Below, piece by piece: positions 8,814 through 16,269 of a stretch of 64,000 nucleotides of DNA. Under the pieces are notes generated by a model, which made no database searches, was not told the origin of the DNA, and saw nothing but the letters and a program-made list of their open reading frames with translations. The translations under genes were made by a program, and so were the position numbers. Source of the stretch: an uncultured Bacteroidales bacterium. Lineage in GTDB: Bacteria; Bacteroidota; Bacteroidia; Bacteroidales; Porphyromonadaceae. Location of the stretch: contig CABTZX010000005.1 of assembly GCA_902489445.1 (NCBI GenBank), positions 1 to 64,000 on the forward strand. Direction: 5' to 3'. Positions within the stretch are counted from its first letter, which is position 1; each line of letters begins with the position of its first letter.

Positions 8814-9794
8814 ATGGAAAGTAAAAAGCCCGTTGTACTGGTGGCGTTGGATACGGTTGAGGAACTGTACGCCATGTTAGAGGAGCATTTTGAAATTATC
8901 CGCCCTCCTAAGGGCAGAGACTTTACCAAAGCGGAGCTGATCGAACGTATCGGCTCGGTGGATGCGCTGTGCAGCGTGTTCGATATTCCTATCGATAAGG
9001 AGATTATCGATGCCGGCAAAAAGCTCCGAATTATCGCCAATTACGCGGTCGGGTTTAACAATATCGATATAGAGCATGCGCGCCAAAAGGGCATCGCGGT
9101 AACCAATACGCCACGCGCGGTAGTGGCTCCCACGGCAGAATTGGCGTTGGCACTCATGCTGGCGGCCACGCGTCGGGTTGCCGAATGGGATCGCTTACTG
9201 AGAAAAGAGCAATCATCGCTCAAGCCGAGCCGTTTGGATCGTTTGGGCGTAGATTTGTATGGAAAAACGCTCGGCATAGCCGGATTCGGTAATATCGGTC
9301 GCGCCGTTGCACAGCGTGCGCAGGCCTTCGGGATGCGTATCCTCTATTACAAAAGGCATAGGCTTGATATAGCCGAAGAAAATGCCTTGGGTGTGACCTA
9401 TATGCCTGCGGATGAGCTGTTTCGTGCGAGCGATATCGTTTCGCTACATATGCCGTACAATAAGGATTCGCATCATTTTGTTGATGCGGCACGGCTTGCG
9501 CTGATGAAACCTAACGCGTTGCTGATCAATACGGCTCGAGGTGCCGTAGTGGACGAAGATGCCCTTGTAACCGCGCTGACGGAGAAACGCATCGCTTGTG
9601 CCGCTTTGGACGTATTTGAGGATGCGGATCGGCCCGATGCGCGTCTGTATGAATTGGATAACGTGGTGATGACGCCGCACGTGGGTACCCAAACGTATGA
9701 CGCGCGCGTAGGTATGGCACGCGAGCTTTGTAATGCGTTGGAAGGCTACTTTTTCCGTAACGGCGAGGGCGTTCCTTTTGTAGTACGAGCTTGA
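8814..9794 (+). CDS. D-isomer-specific 2-hydroxyacid dehydrogenase
   Basis: A protein of about 326 residues that should interconvert a 2-hydroxy and a 2-keto acid with NAD(H) in the cytoplasm. The NAD-binding site GIAGFGNIG is followed by the family signatures LHMPYN and NTARGAVVDEDALVTAL (catalytic Arg). The Glu/His pair is seen in DVFEDADRP and MTPHVGTQT. Start chosen at the ATG preceded by AAGGAAAGG; the frame extends upstream to a GTG at 8778 but without a better ribosome site. It heads a tight operon, with the next gene beginning 7 bp after its stop. The family includes phosphoglycerate, glyoxylate, hydroxypyruvate and lactate reductases, and the substrate cannot be read from sequence. 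Confidence 0.85.
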   Translation: MESKKPVVLVALDTVEELYAMLEEHFEIIRPPKGRDFTKAELIERIGSVDALCSVFDIPIDKEIIDAGKKLRIIANYAVGFNNIDIEHARQKGIAVTNTPRAVVAPTAELALALMLAATRRVAEWDRLLRKEQSSLKPSRLDRLGVDLYGKTLGIAGFGNIGRAVAQRAQAFGMRILYYKRHRLDIAEENALGVTYMPADELFRASDIVSLHMPYNKDSHHFVDAARLALMKPNALLINTARGAVVDEDALVTALTEKRIACAALDVFEDADRPDARLYELDNVVMTPHVGTQTYDARVGMARELCNALEGYFFRNGEGVPFVVRA

Positions 9795-9801
9795 TCCGCT
9801 C

Positions 9802-11199
9802 ATGCGTTACCGCTTCGGAACCATCCTTCTTGCGCTACTGGCAGTGCTGCTCTCCTTCGGATGTAGGGAGGAGCGCCTCACTACTGGGGTGCATCGCCTG
9901 AGCTTTTCCGCCGATACATTGCGTTTGGATACGCTCTACACGCGTCTATCCTCCGCTACGGCGCGCGTGGCGGTGTATAACCGATCCAAAGAGTATATAC
10001 GTATTGAGGCGGTAACCTTGGAGCAAACCGAGCCAAAAGCATTCAGAGTGAACGTGGACGGACGGGCGGGAACCGCTTTTTCGGATATACGTATTCCCGC
10101 CGGTGACAGTATATTCGTATTTGTGGAAGCTACCTTTCCTGAAGGAGCTTCCGATCTGCCGGAGCAGGAAACCGCGCTTTTGCGCTTCCGGAGCGGAGCT
10201 ATCACCGATTCGGTGCGGATTGAGGCGTGGCGGCTCAATACCGATCACGCCACGGCACTGGTCGTTTCGCGCGATACCTTGCTTGAGGGCACCCGTCCGC
10301 TCTATATACGCGATAGCATAGTGGTAGCGCGCGGCGCAACGCTCCGTATGGCTCCGGGCGCGCATTTGCTGATGGCGGATGCGGCACGTATATCCGTTTA
10401 CGGCAATATTGTGGCGGAGGGTACGCCTGAAGCTCCCATACTTATTGAAGGCGTTCGCCGTGATAATCTAGTAACGGATGTGAATTATCGCCTCATCCCG
10501 GGGCAGTGGGAGGAAATACGCTTCCATTCTTCCGGTAGCGCGAGTAGCCTTAAAAACGTGATTATCCGCAACGGACGCGATGGAATTATAACCGAAGCGG
10601 AGCAATTAAACCTTTCGGCCTGTAGGGTATCCAATATGAAAGGAAGCGCGCTCACGGTGCGCTCCGGAGCGGCTACGGTGATTAACAGCGAGCTGTCTAA
10701 TACGTGGGCATCCACGCTCCGCGTAGAGGGCGCCGATTGCCATATCTATTACAGTACGCTGTGCAATGCCTATCTTTTTGATATTAGGCAGGGAACAGCG
10801 CTCAGTATTGGTAAGAATAAAGCAGGGGAACCGGGAGAATTGGTCGCAGAAGCGTGCGTTATTGACGGATCGATGACGGACGAGTTCTACTGCGACGAGG
10901 TAAGCAAAGCAACCTTTACGGATTGTTGGCTCCGCACCGCTACCCAATTGCCCGGAACGGTTAAGGCTTCCCTGCCGCCCGATTCGTTATTCCTGCATAT
11001 GGGACGCGATGTGAAGAAGGATAAGTACGATTTTGTATATGATTTTCGTCCGCTTCCCAAAGCGCCTTTTGCCGCACAACCCGCTACGCCCCATAAACCG
11101 GATGCGGATCGCTACGGAGTGCCTCGCGGATCCGTTACCGCCTGGGGTGCGTACGAACCGGTGGCTGAGCCGAAAAGGTATATAGGTTATGCGCGATAG
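9802..11199 (+). CDS. Lipoprotein with predicted parallel beta-helix
   Basis: 465 residues. The N terminus is a lipoprotein signal (ILLALLAVLLSFGC, lipid on Cys 21). A beta-rich segment at about 30-150 resembles an Ig-like domain (ARVAVYNRSKEYIRIEAVTL). From about 165 the pattern of short turns is that of a right-handed beta-helix (RDSIVVARGATLRMAPGAHL, NVIIRNGRDGIITEAEQL, SNMKGSALTVRSGAATVINS). It probably sits on the outer membrane or periplasmic face. Its last codons overlap the start of the T9SS plug gene by 11 bp, so the two are likely co-translated and may work together; that is inference. An isolated AAAAGGTATATAGG unit, like the 22-bp arrays, lies within the last codons. Confidence 0.7.
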   Translation: MRYRFGTILLALLAVLLSFGCREERLTTGVHRLSFSADTLRLDTLYTRLSSATARVAVYNRSKEYIRIEAVTLEQTEPKAFRVNVDGRAGTAFSDIRIPAGDSIFVFVEATFPEGASDLPEQETALLRFRSGAITDSVRIEAWRLNTDHATALVVSRDTLLEGTRPLYIRDSIVVARGATLRMAPGAHLLMADAARISVYGNIVAEGTPEAPILIEGVRRDNLVTDVNYRLIPGQWEEIRFHSSGSASSLKNVIIRNGRDGIITEAEQLNLSACRVSNMKGSALTVRSGAATVINSELSNTWASTLRVEGADCHIYYSTLCNAYLFDIRQGTALSIGKNKAGEPGELVAEACVIDGSMTDEFYCDEVSKATFTDCWLRTATQLPGTVKASLPPDSLFLHMGRDVKKDKYDFVYDFRPLPKAPFAAQPATPHKPDADRYGVPRGSVTAWGAYEPVAEPKRYIGYAR

Positions 11200-12466
11200 A
11201 AAGCTGCTTTTCTGCATTTTGCTCCTTACTTTTTGGATGCTAAGATGCTATGCTGCAACGCCTTTTGTGCTCAAAATGGTAGACGAGCGGGCGGCCTCTT
11301 TGTCCGTATCGGTAGGGAATGCGTCCGGTACTATTGAGCGTCGCTACCCCTATTACGCTCCCTCCGAGGGCGAATGGTTAGCGGTATCTTTCGATCTGCT
11401 GGATGGGTATCCCGAGGAATTAGGCTACACTTTGCTCTATTGTGATGCCGATTGGGTGCCGCAGGAAGTAGCGCAAGGGGCAGTGGCTGAGGGCTTTTCG
11501 GAAGGAATATTGCCTGCATCGCTCCCATCCGAAATGACGCAAACGACGTATCGGCACTATACGCTCCGCTTGGATGCATCATCGTCCCCCAAACCGCGTC
11601 TATCGGGGAATTGGCTTCTGCGCATACATCCGCGCGGAATGCCGGGGAATATCTATCTAGAAGCCGGCTTTGCGCTACTCGAACGGCACTGGACGCTTTC
11701 AGCCGAAATAAGCCCTCTCACGCCCAAAGGGGATTATGCGGCGTATCAATCGGTGGCGTGCGTGGCGCAAACCAAGGAGGAGAGCCTGTTGGCACCGGAT
11801 AAGCCGTTCCGCCTGTTTGTGGGGCAAAACGCTCGGCGCGATAATACCGTTTTCCTCACCGAACCCTCGTTTCGCTCGCCTTCCGAGCTCCGTTACGAGC
11901 ATCAGTGCGCTGCCGTTTTCGAAGCCGGCAATGAGTATCGTGCCTTTGAGCTACTCTCCGCCGAGCAAAGCAATATGGGCGTGCAGCATCTTATCAAGGG
12001 CGATCCGGAGGTGGCACGCCTCGTTCCCGCCTATAACCGCAAGGATGCCGCCTATACTACCGATCGGGATGCCAACGGACAATTTGTCGTCCGCGCACCT
12101 TTCCGATCCTACGATGCGGCAACTACCGCCGATTACTACGAGGTTCGCTTTACATTTGTTTCGCCTCAAGTGACGAAAGGTATATTCCTTTTAGGCGATG
12201 CTTTTGAAGCCTTACCCAAAGAGGAACGAAATTTGCATTATAATGTTGCCGGGCAATGCTACGAAGCTGCGCTTCTCCTTAAAGCCGGCTACTATTCCTT
12301 CCTCTACGCTACGGACGAGGAGGGCGTTTTTTCTACTAGAGAAACGGAAGGAAGCCACTACCAAACGGAGAACGCTTATACCTTGTTGCTATACCGGCAA
12401 AACGAGGTCCCGATACCGCACTACGCGCTGGTCGGTGCCGTTGAATATAACCCTACGGAAAGATAA
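11189..12466 (+). CDS. Type IX secretion plug-type protein (DUF5103)
   Basis: 425 residues with a signal peptide (LLFCILLLTFWMLRCYA). The body matches the DUF5103 family as I know it: a phrase like SVSVGNASGTIERRYPYYAP, then LGYTLLYCDADW, then YQSVACVAQTKEE and FRLFVGQNARRDNTVFL, ending with VGAVEYNPT. In T9SS, the DUF5103 'Plug' protein closes the large outer-membrane channel SprA/Sov when no substrate is in transit. This fits a genome whose window carries at least three T9SS cargo proteins. The start overlaps the preceding lipoprotein gene and GH3 follows after 12 bp, so it lies in an operon. No SprA, PorV or other T9SS core gene is in the window. Confidence 0.75.
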   Translation: MRDRKLLFCILLLTFWMLRCYAATPFVLKMVDERAASLSVSVGNASGTIERRYPYYAPSEGEWLAVSFDLLDGYPEELGYTLLYCDADWVPQEVAQGAVAEGFSEGILPASLPSEMTQTTYRHYTLRLDASSSPKPRLSGNWLLRIHPRGMPGNIYLEAGFALLERHWTLSAEISPLTPKGDYAAYQSVACVAQTKEESLLAPDKPFRLFVGQNARRDNTVFLTEPSFRSPSELRYEHQCAAVFEAGNEYRAFELLSAEQSNMGVQHLIKGDPEVARLVPAYNRKDAAYTTDRDANGQFVVRAPFRSYDAATTADYYEVRFTFVSPQVTKGIFLLGDAFEALPKEERNLHYNVAGQCYEAALLLKAGYYSFLYATDEEGVFSTRETEGSHYQTENAYTLLLYRQNEVPIPHYALVGAVEYNPTER

Positions 12467-12478
12467 ACGAAATCAATT

Positions 12479-14005
12479 ATGGATGGTATTACGAATGCAC
12501 TCTATCGCGCAATAAGCGGTCGCCTAAAGGCAATTGAACGCTATGCAACGCAGGCGGAAGCAATCCAAAGCAAGCAACTGGATCGCCTCATCGGACGCTT
12601 CAATCAAACGCGTTACGGAGAGCAATTCCCCCTTCCCGAGCGGGCAAACTATGCCGATTGGCGCAATATTGTCCCGATCGTTGCCTACGAAGATATACGC
12701 CCCTATGCCGAAGCAATGACACGTGGCGAGGAAAACGTACTTATCCCCGGTGCCTGCACACGCTTTGCCGTATCGAGCGGAACCTCGGGAGGGCGCAGTA
12801 AGTATATACCTGTCAACACGCGCCACTTGCGCAATTGCCATTTTCGCGGTGCTTCCGATGCGCTTTGGCTATACCTATCCACGCGTCCCGATAGTCGCTT
12901 CTTCCGTACGAAGGGTTTGGTGCTCGGCGGCAGTCAGAAGCCCGTCGCGCTCGGCTCTAAAGCCAAAATGGGCGACCTTAGCTCCATTCTCATTGAAAAG
13001 ATGCCGTTCCTCGGCAATATGTACCGGGTTCCCAAGCGCAGCACCCTGCTGATGAGCGAATGGAATAGCAAGATGGAGGCAATTATTCGCGAAACTGCCG
13101 ATAAAAACGTAGGCAGCCTTTCCGGCGTTCCCTCGTGGATGCTCGTCCTTATCAAGCAGATGCTCGAGTATACCGGCAAGGAAACGCTCTCCGAAGTATG
13201 GGAGAATTTGGAGGTGTTCTTCCACGGAGGAATCAGCTTTGAGCCCTATCGGAGCGAATACAAGCGGTTAATTCCTTCCGAACGAATGCAGTATCGCGAA
13301 AACTACAACGCTTCCGAGGGCTTCTTCGGTATACAGAACGATCCCGCCGATCCGGCTCTATTGCTGATGCTCGATTATGGCGTCTTCTACGAATTCCTAC
13401 CCTTGGAGCAAGCCGATACGGTGCGACCGGAGGCAATTCCCTTAGAAGCGGTCGAAACGGGCAAGACCTATGCGATGCTCGTCAGCACGTTAGGCGGACT
13501 TTATCGCTACCAAATCGGCGATACGGTGCGTTTTACCTCCATAAATCCCTATAAGTTTGTCATCGCCGGTCGCACCGCCGCCTACATCAACGCCTTCGGT
13601 GAGGAGCTGATGGTATGCAATACGGATAAAGCGATCGCTACTGTGGCGCAGGAAACGGGGGCGTCCGTGAGCGAATACACCGCTGCGCCGCTCTTTCTCA
13701 CCGGTGAAGGCCACGGCAGGCACGAGTGGGTTATCGAATTCTCCGCCCCGCCTTCCGATGAACTCCTTTTTGCGCGCCGATTGGATGAGGAACTACGCCG
13801 ATTAAACAGCGACTACGACGCCAAAAGGTATAATGATATGACGCTTCTTCCCCTGAAGCTCCACGTAGCCGAACCCGGTCTGTTTGAGCAATATTTGAGC
13901 GATTCGGGCCGCATCGGCGGGCAAATCAAGGTCCCCCGACTACGCAACGACCGCAAGATTATCGATAAGCTACTCGACTACCACCGGACCCGCGCCGTGA
14001 ACTAA
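12479..14005 (+). CDS. GH3-like acyl-adenylating enzyme
   Basis: 508 residues, the usual length of bacterial GH3-domain proteins. The adenylate-forming signature is seen as SSGTSGGRSKYIPV, followed by YNASEGFFG and LYRYQIGDTVRF, the three motifs that bind ATP/AMP in plant GH3 acyl-acid-amido synthetases. The plant enzymes join amino acids to hormones; the role of bacterial members is not settled, and no substrate can be inferred here. It is the last gene of the operon that includes the dehydrogenase, lipoprotein and plug protein. No clear terminator follows; the next DNA is the GCGCC repeat array. Confidence 0.8.
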   Translation: MDGITNALYRAISGRLKAIERYATQAEAIQSKQLDRLIGRFNQTRYGEQFPLPERANYADWRNIVPIVAYEDIRPYAEAMTRGEENVLIPGACTRFAVSSGTSGGRSKYIPVNTRHLRNCHFRGASDALWLYLSTRPDSRFFRTKGLVLGGSQKPVALGSKAKMGDLSSILIEKMPFLGNMYRVPKRSTLLMSEWNSKMEAIIRETADKNVGSLSGVPSWMLVLIKQMLEYTGKETLSEVWENLEVFFHGGISFEPYRSEYKRLIPSERMQYRENYNASEGFFGIQNDPADPALLLMLDYGVFYEFLPLEQADTVRPEAIPLEAVETGKTYAMLVSTLGGLYRYQIGDTVRFTSINPYKFVIAGRTAAYINAFGEELMVCNTDKAIATVAQETGASVSEYTAAPLFLTGEGHGRHEWVIEFSAPPSDELLFARRLDEELRRLNSDYDAKRYNDMTLLPLKLHVAEPGLFEQYLSDSGRIGGQIKVPRLRNDRKIIDKLLDYHRTRAVN

Positions 14006-14059
14006 CGCCGCTGCGCCGCCTCCCCACCGGCTCTTTCCCACATCGAAAGGAGCCGAACA

Positions 14060-14407
14060 GCGCCACATCGTCCATCGCGCCGCGCCCCATCATCCATCGC
14101 GCTGCGCCCCATCATCCATCGCGTTGCGCCACATCATCTACCGCGCTGCGCCGCATCGTCCATCGCGTTGCACCCCATCTCCATCGCGCTGCGCCGCATC
14201 ATCCGCCGTGCTGCGCCGCATCGTCCACCCGCTGCGCCACATCATCCATCGCGCTGCACCGCATCATCCGTCGCGTTGCACCCCATCTCCATCGCGCTGC
14301 GCCGCATCATCCGCCGTGCTGCGCCGAATCGTCCACCCGCTGCGCCACATCATCCATCGCGTTGCGCCACATCATCTACCGCGTTGCGCTACATCTATCA
14401 TTGCTTC
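14060..14407. repeat. GC-rich 22/21-bp tandem array, about 16 units
   Basis: The unit is close to GCGCCNCATCATCCATCGCG. Starts read at 14060, 14082, 14104, 14126, 14148, 14170, 14191, 14213, 14234, 14256, 14278, 14299, 14321, 14342, 14364 and 14386. Eleven steps are 22 bp and four are 21. Open frames here are arginine/histidine-rich translations of the repeat and are not genes. Between 14408 and 14590 I see nothing further. Confidence 0.88.
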
Positions 14408-14606
14408 AAGGCGCATCCACCGCAGAGCCGAAACGCAGATCGCGAAGATGCCCCTTGCTCCTACCGATGTCAACCGCCATCGCACTACCGATCAGGGGGC
14501 GCGCGTCCCTGCATTTTCCCTAAAATTCCCATGATTCCTCCTTCCTCCGTGGTGCATTCCCCGCCCCTTTCTCTTTTAATTCCCAAATTCCCTATATCTT
14601 TGTCTG

Positions 14607-14752
14607 CAGAAAGAGGCAGATTCTGAGTTTCCCGCCTCGACGGCGGAATTGCTACTCTCCGTGGTTCCGTTCTGATGAACCTCTGCCACATTGGTAGCGT
14701 GTGGTAAGCCTATCGTGGGTACGGCTGCTTCTGCCTCTTTCCCTTTCTACTC
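14607..14752 (+). ncRNA. Candidate structured RNA, copy 1 of a tandem pair
   Basis: A perfect 11-bp closing stem joins AAAGAGGCAGA (14610-14620) to TCTGCCTCTTT (14730-14740). Inside are a hairpin CCGCC/GGCGG and a nested arm GCTAC...GTAGC enclosing GTGG/CCAC. A -7 box TATCTTTG (14595-14602) ends 7 nt before the stem and a T-rich run (TTTCTACTCTTTT) follows it. A second copy begins 198 bp downstream with its own promoter. Differences between copies mostly preserve pairing: GCTACT becomes GCTACC opposite GGTAGC. A promoter at one end, a long closing stem and no ORF recall 6S-type and Bacteroidales-1-type RNAs, but I cannot confirm identity. Confidence 0.65.
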
Positions 14753-14804
14753 TTTTCCCCACATTCATATCTCCTTGTTTTAACTTTATTACTATCTTTG
14801 CCCA

Positions 14805-14950
14805 CAGAAAGAGGCAGATTCTGAGTTCCCGCCCCGACGGCGGAATTGCTACCCTCCGTGGTTCCGTTCTGATAACCCTCTGCCACATTGGTAGCGTGTG
14901 GTAAGCCTATAGCGGGTACGGCTGCTTCTGCCTCTTTCCCTTTCTACTCT
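14805..14950 (+). ncRNA. Candidate structured RNA, copy 2 of a tandem pair
   Basis: The closing stem is AAAGAGGCAGA (14808-14818) with TCTGCCTCTTT (14927-14937). The promoter is better than in copy 1: TTG (14775-14777) and TATCTTTG (14793-14800). The arm GCTACC/GGTAGC is a full 6-bp match here. It is about 90% identical to copy 1. The spacing between copies, 198 bp, equals nine 22-bp steps. A T-rich tail (TTTCTACTCTTTC) follows. Confidence 0.65.
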
Positions 14951-15205
14951 TTCACCCCTAACTCCTAACCTTTTCCGATTAGTTCCGATACACTCCGTTA
15001 GAAACCGATACACCAGCGCTACCCCAATGCTGATCTGCTTGTCGCGCCCTACCGCGCATCTTCCGATTGATCCCGATACCTATGCGCGCTCCCAATGCTA
15101 TCACATCCTGAAAAGAGGCGAAAGCTCCGGATGATCTCGCACTAGCCCGGGGCGGATGTATCGTATCCGGCTCTGCAGATCAAGAAATCCCCCGGCTCAC
15201 GCATA
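14951..15205. other. Gene-free spacer with a few 10-bp repeats
   Basis: At about 14977-15016 the phrases TCCGATTAGT, TCCGATACAC, TCCGTTAGAA and ACCGATACAC follow at 10-bp steps, related to the repeats at 15785-15880. No ORF, tRNA or RNA fold is evident in the remainder. Confidence 0.5.
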
Positions 15206-15491
15206 CGCTCTCACGCACCAACCGATACGTGTCCATCCATTCCTTCCTACGTATCCACCCATTCCTTTCTACGTATCCCCTCAACCATTTATTCGTACCT
15301 GCGTAATCACTTTCACGTAGGTTCTCAACCATTTGTACGTACCTGTTCGATAAATCCTTTTAATGATTCATACAAATCGTTTAAACGATTTATACGCGTA
15401 CTTTAAAGGATTTGTACAAATCCTTTAAACAATTTATCGAGTGACTCTATAGAACCGGTTGAGAAGCTACGTACAAAAGAGGGTGAAGATG
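15206..15491. repeat. 22-bp phased array, 13 units with four-unit AT core
   Basis: CG-starting units, mostly CGTA or CGTG, begin at 15206, 15228, 15250, 15272, 15294, 15316 and 15338. Four AT-rich units follow at 15360, 15382, 15404 and 15426 (TTAAACGATTTATACGCGT, TTAAAGGATTTGTACAAATC). TATAGA and CGTACA units follow at 15448 and 15470. All steps are 22 bp. The layout is the same as at 265-528. Confidence 0.87.
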
Positions 15492-16080
15492 CGCTGAAGC
15501 CGGGACAAAGGGGCGATGGTGTGGGGCGGCTCCTCAGCAGAAATAAGGGAAAAGTGAGGGAGGATGGGCGTACCGCTGTAGATAAATGGTGCAAAGGTAC
15601 ACTGAAGCCGGGACAAAGGGGCGATGGTGTGGGGCGGCTCCTCAGCAGAAATAAGGGAAAAGCAGGGGGGATGGGCGTACCGCTGTAGATAAATGGTGCA
15701 AAGGTACACTGAAGTCGGGGCAAATGGGCGCTGCGGTAGGCGCGTATGGTGGTAGGGGGCGAGCGATATGTTCATGAGAGGGTATCTGAATTTATCGGAA
15801 TTAATCAGAACTAATCGGAAGGGATCGGATCATTTCTGATAAGTTCTGATTGACTCCGATAAGTTCCGATAAACTCTGAGAGGGAAGAAAATGGCGCGAA
15901 GGTGCGCTGATGTGGGACGGTTCCTCAGCAGAAATAAGGGAAAAACAGGGGAGGATGGGCGCATCGCTATAGAAAAATGGCGCGGGGCTGCGCTGCGGTT
16001 GGACGGTTCCTCAGCAGAAATAAGGGAAAAGTAGGGGGTGGATGGGCGCACCGCTATAGGGAAAATGGCGCGGAGCTGCG
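15492..16080. repeat. About 108-bp direct repeats, five partial copies
   Basis: The phrase CCTCAGCAGAAATAAGGGAA occurs four times (near 15530, 15640, 15915 and 16010). GAAGCCGGGACAAAGGGGCG recurs at 15496 and 15604, with a diverged copy at 15711. The period of 107-108 bp is close to five 22-bp steps. Reverse-strand frames that translate the repeat are not credible genes. Confidence 0.75.
15785..15882. repeat. 10-bp phased inverted repeat (TCCGATAAGT family)
   Basis: Units at 10-bp spacing read TCGGAATTAA, TCAGAACTAA, TCGGAAGGGA, TCGGATCATT, then TCTGATAAGT, TCTGATTGAC, TCCGATAAGT, TCCGATAAAC. The right half is the reverse complement type of the left half, so the block is a large dyad. Related blocks lie at 26960-27065 and 27640-27800. 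Confidence 0.75.
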
Positions 16081-16110
16081 AGGGGAATCGTGCAGAGGAA
16101 ATATAACGAA

Positions 16111-16137
16111 GGCGGCGTCTCCTCCCGAGACACCGCC
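16111..16137 (-). terminator. Hairpin at the end of the TonB receptor operon
   Basis: GGCGGCGTCTC (16111-16121) pairs with GAGACACCGCC (16127-16137) with one mismatch. On the minus strand it is followed by TTCGTTATATTTCC. It lies 130 bp after the last gene of the operon. Confidence 0.55.
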
Positions 16138-16269
16138 CTCACAATTACAGTTTATAGGAATTCTGTCTATTGTGTTCGGCTATTCATGTAGGTCGGTACT
16201 TCGGATTTCCTCCTATACGTCGCCACACGACTAACTTGTTTCTACTAATCCGTGGATCTCTTCGTTCGG

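Noticed and set aside
14124..14626. 136- and 152-codon plus-strand frames
   Set aside because: They are low-complexity translations of the GCGCC repeat in two frames and match no family.
14672..14678. CTGATGA as a hammerhead ribozyme or box C/D element
   Set aside because: The motif is lost in copy 2 (CTGATAA) and no partner GAAA core or stems are found.
15403..16051. Several 70-110-codon minus-strand frames
   Set aside because: They read the ~108-bp repeats and share identical internal copies, so they are not genes.
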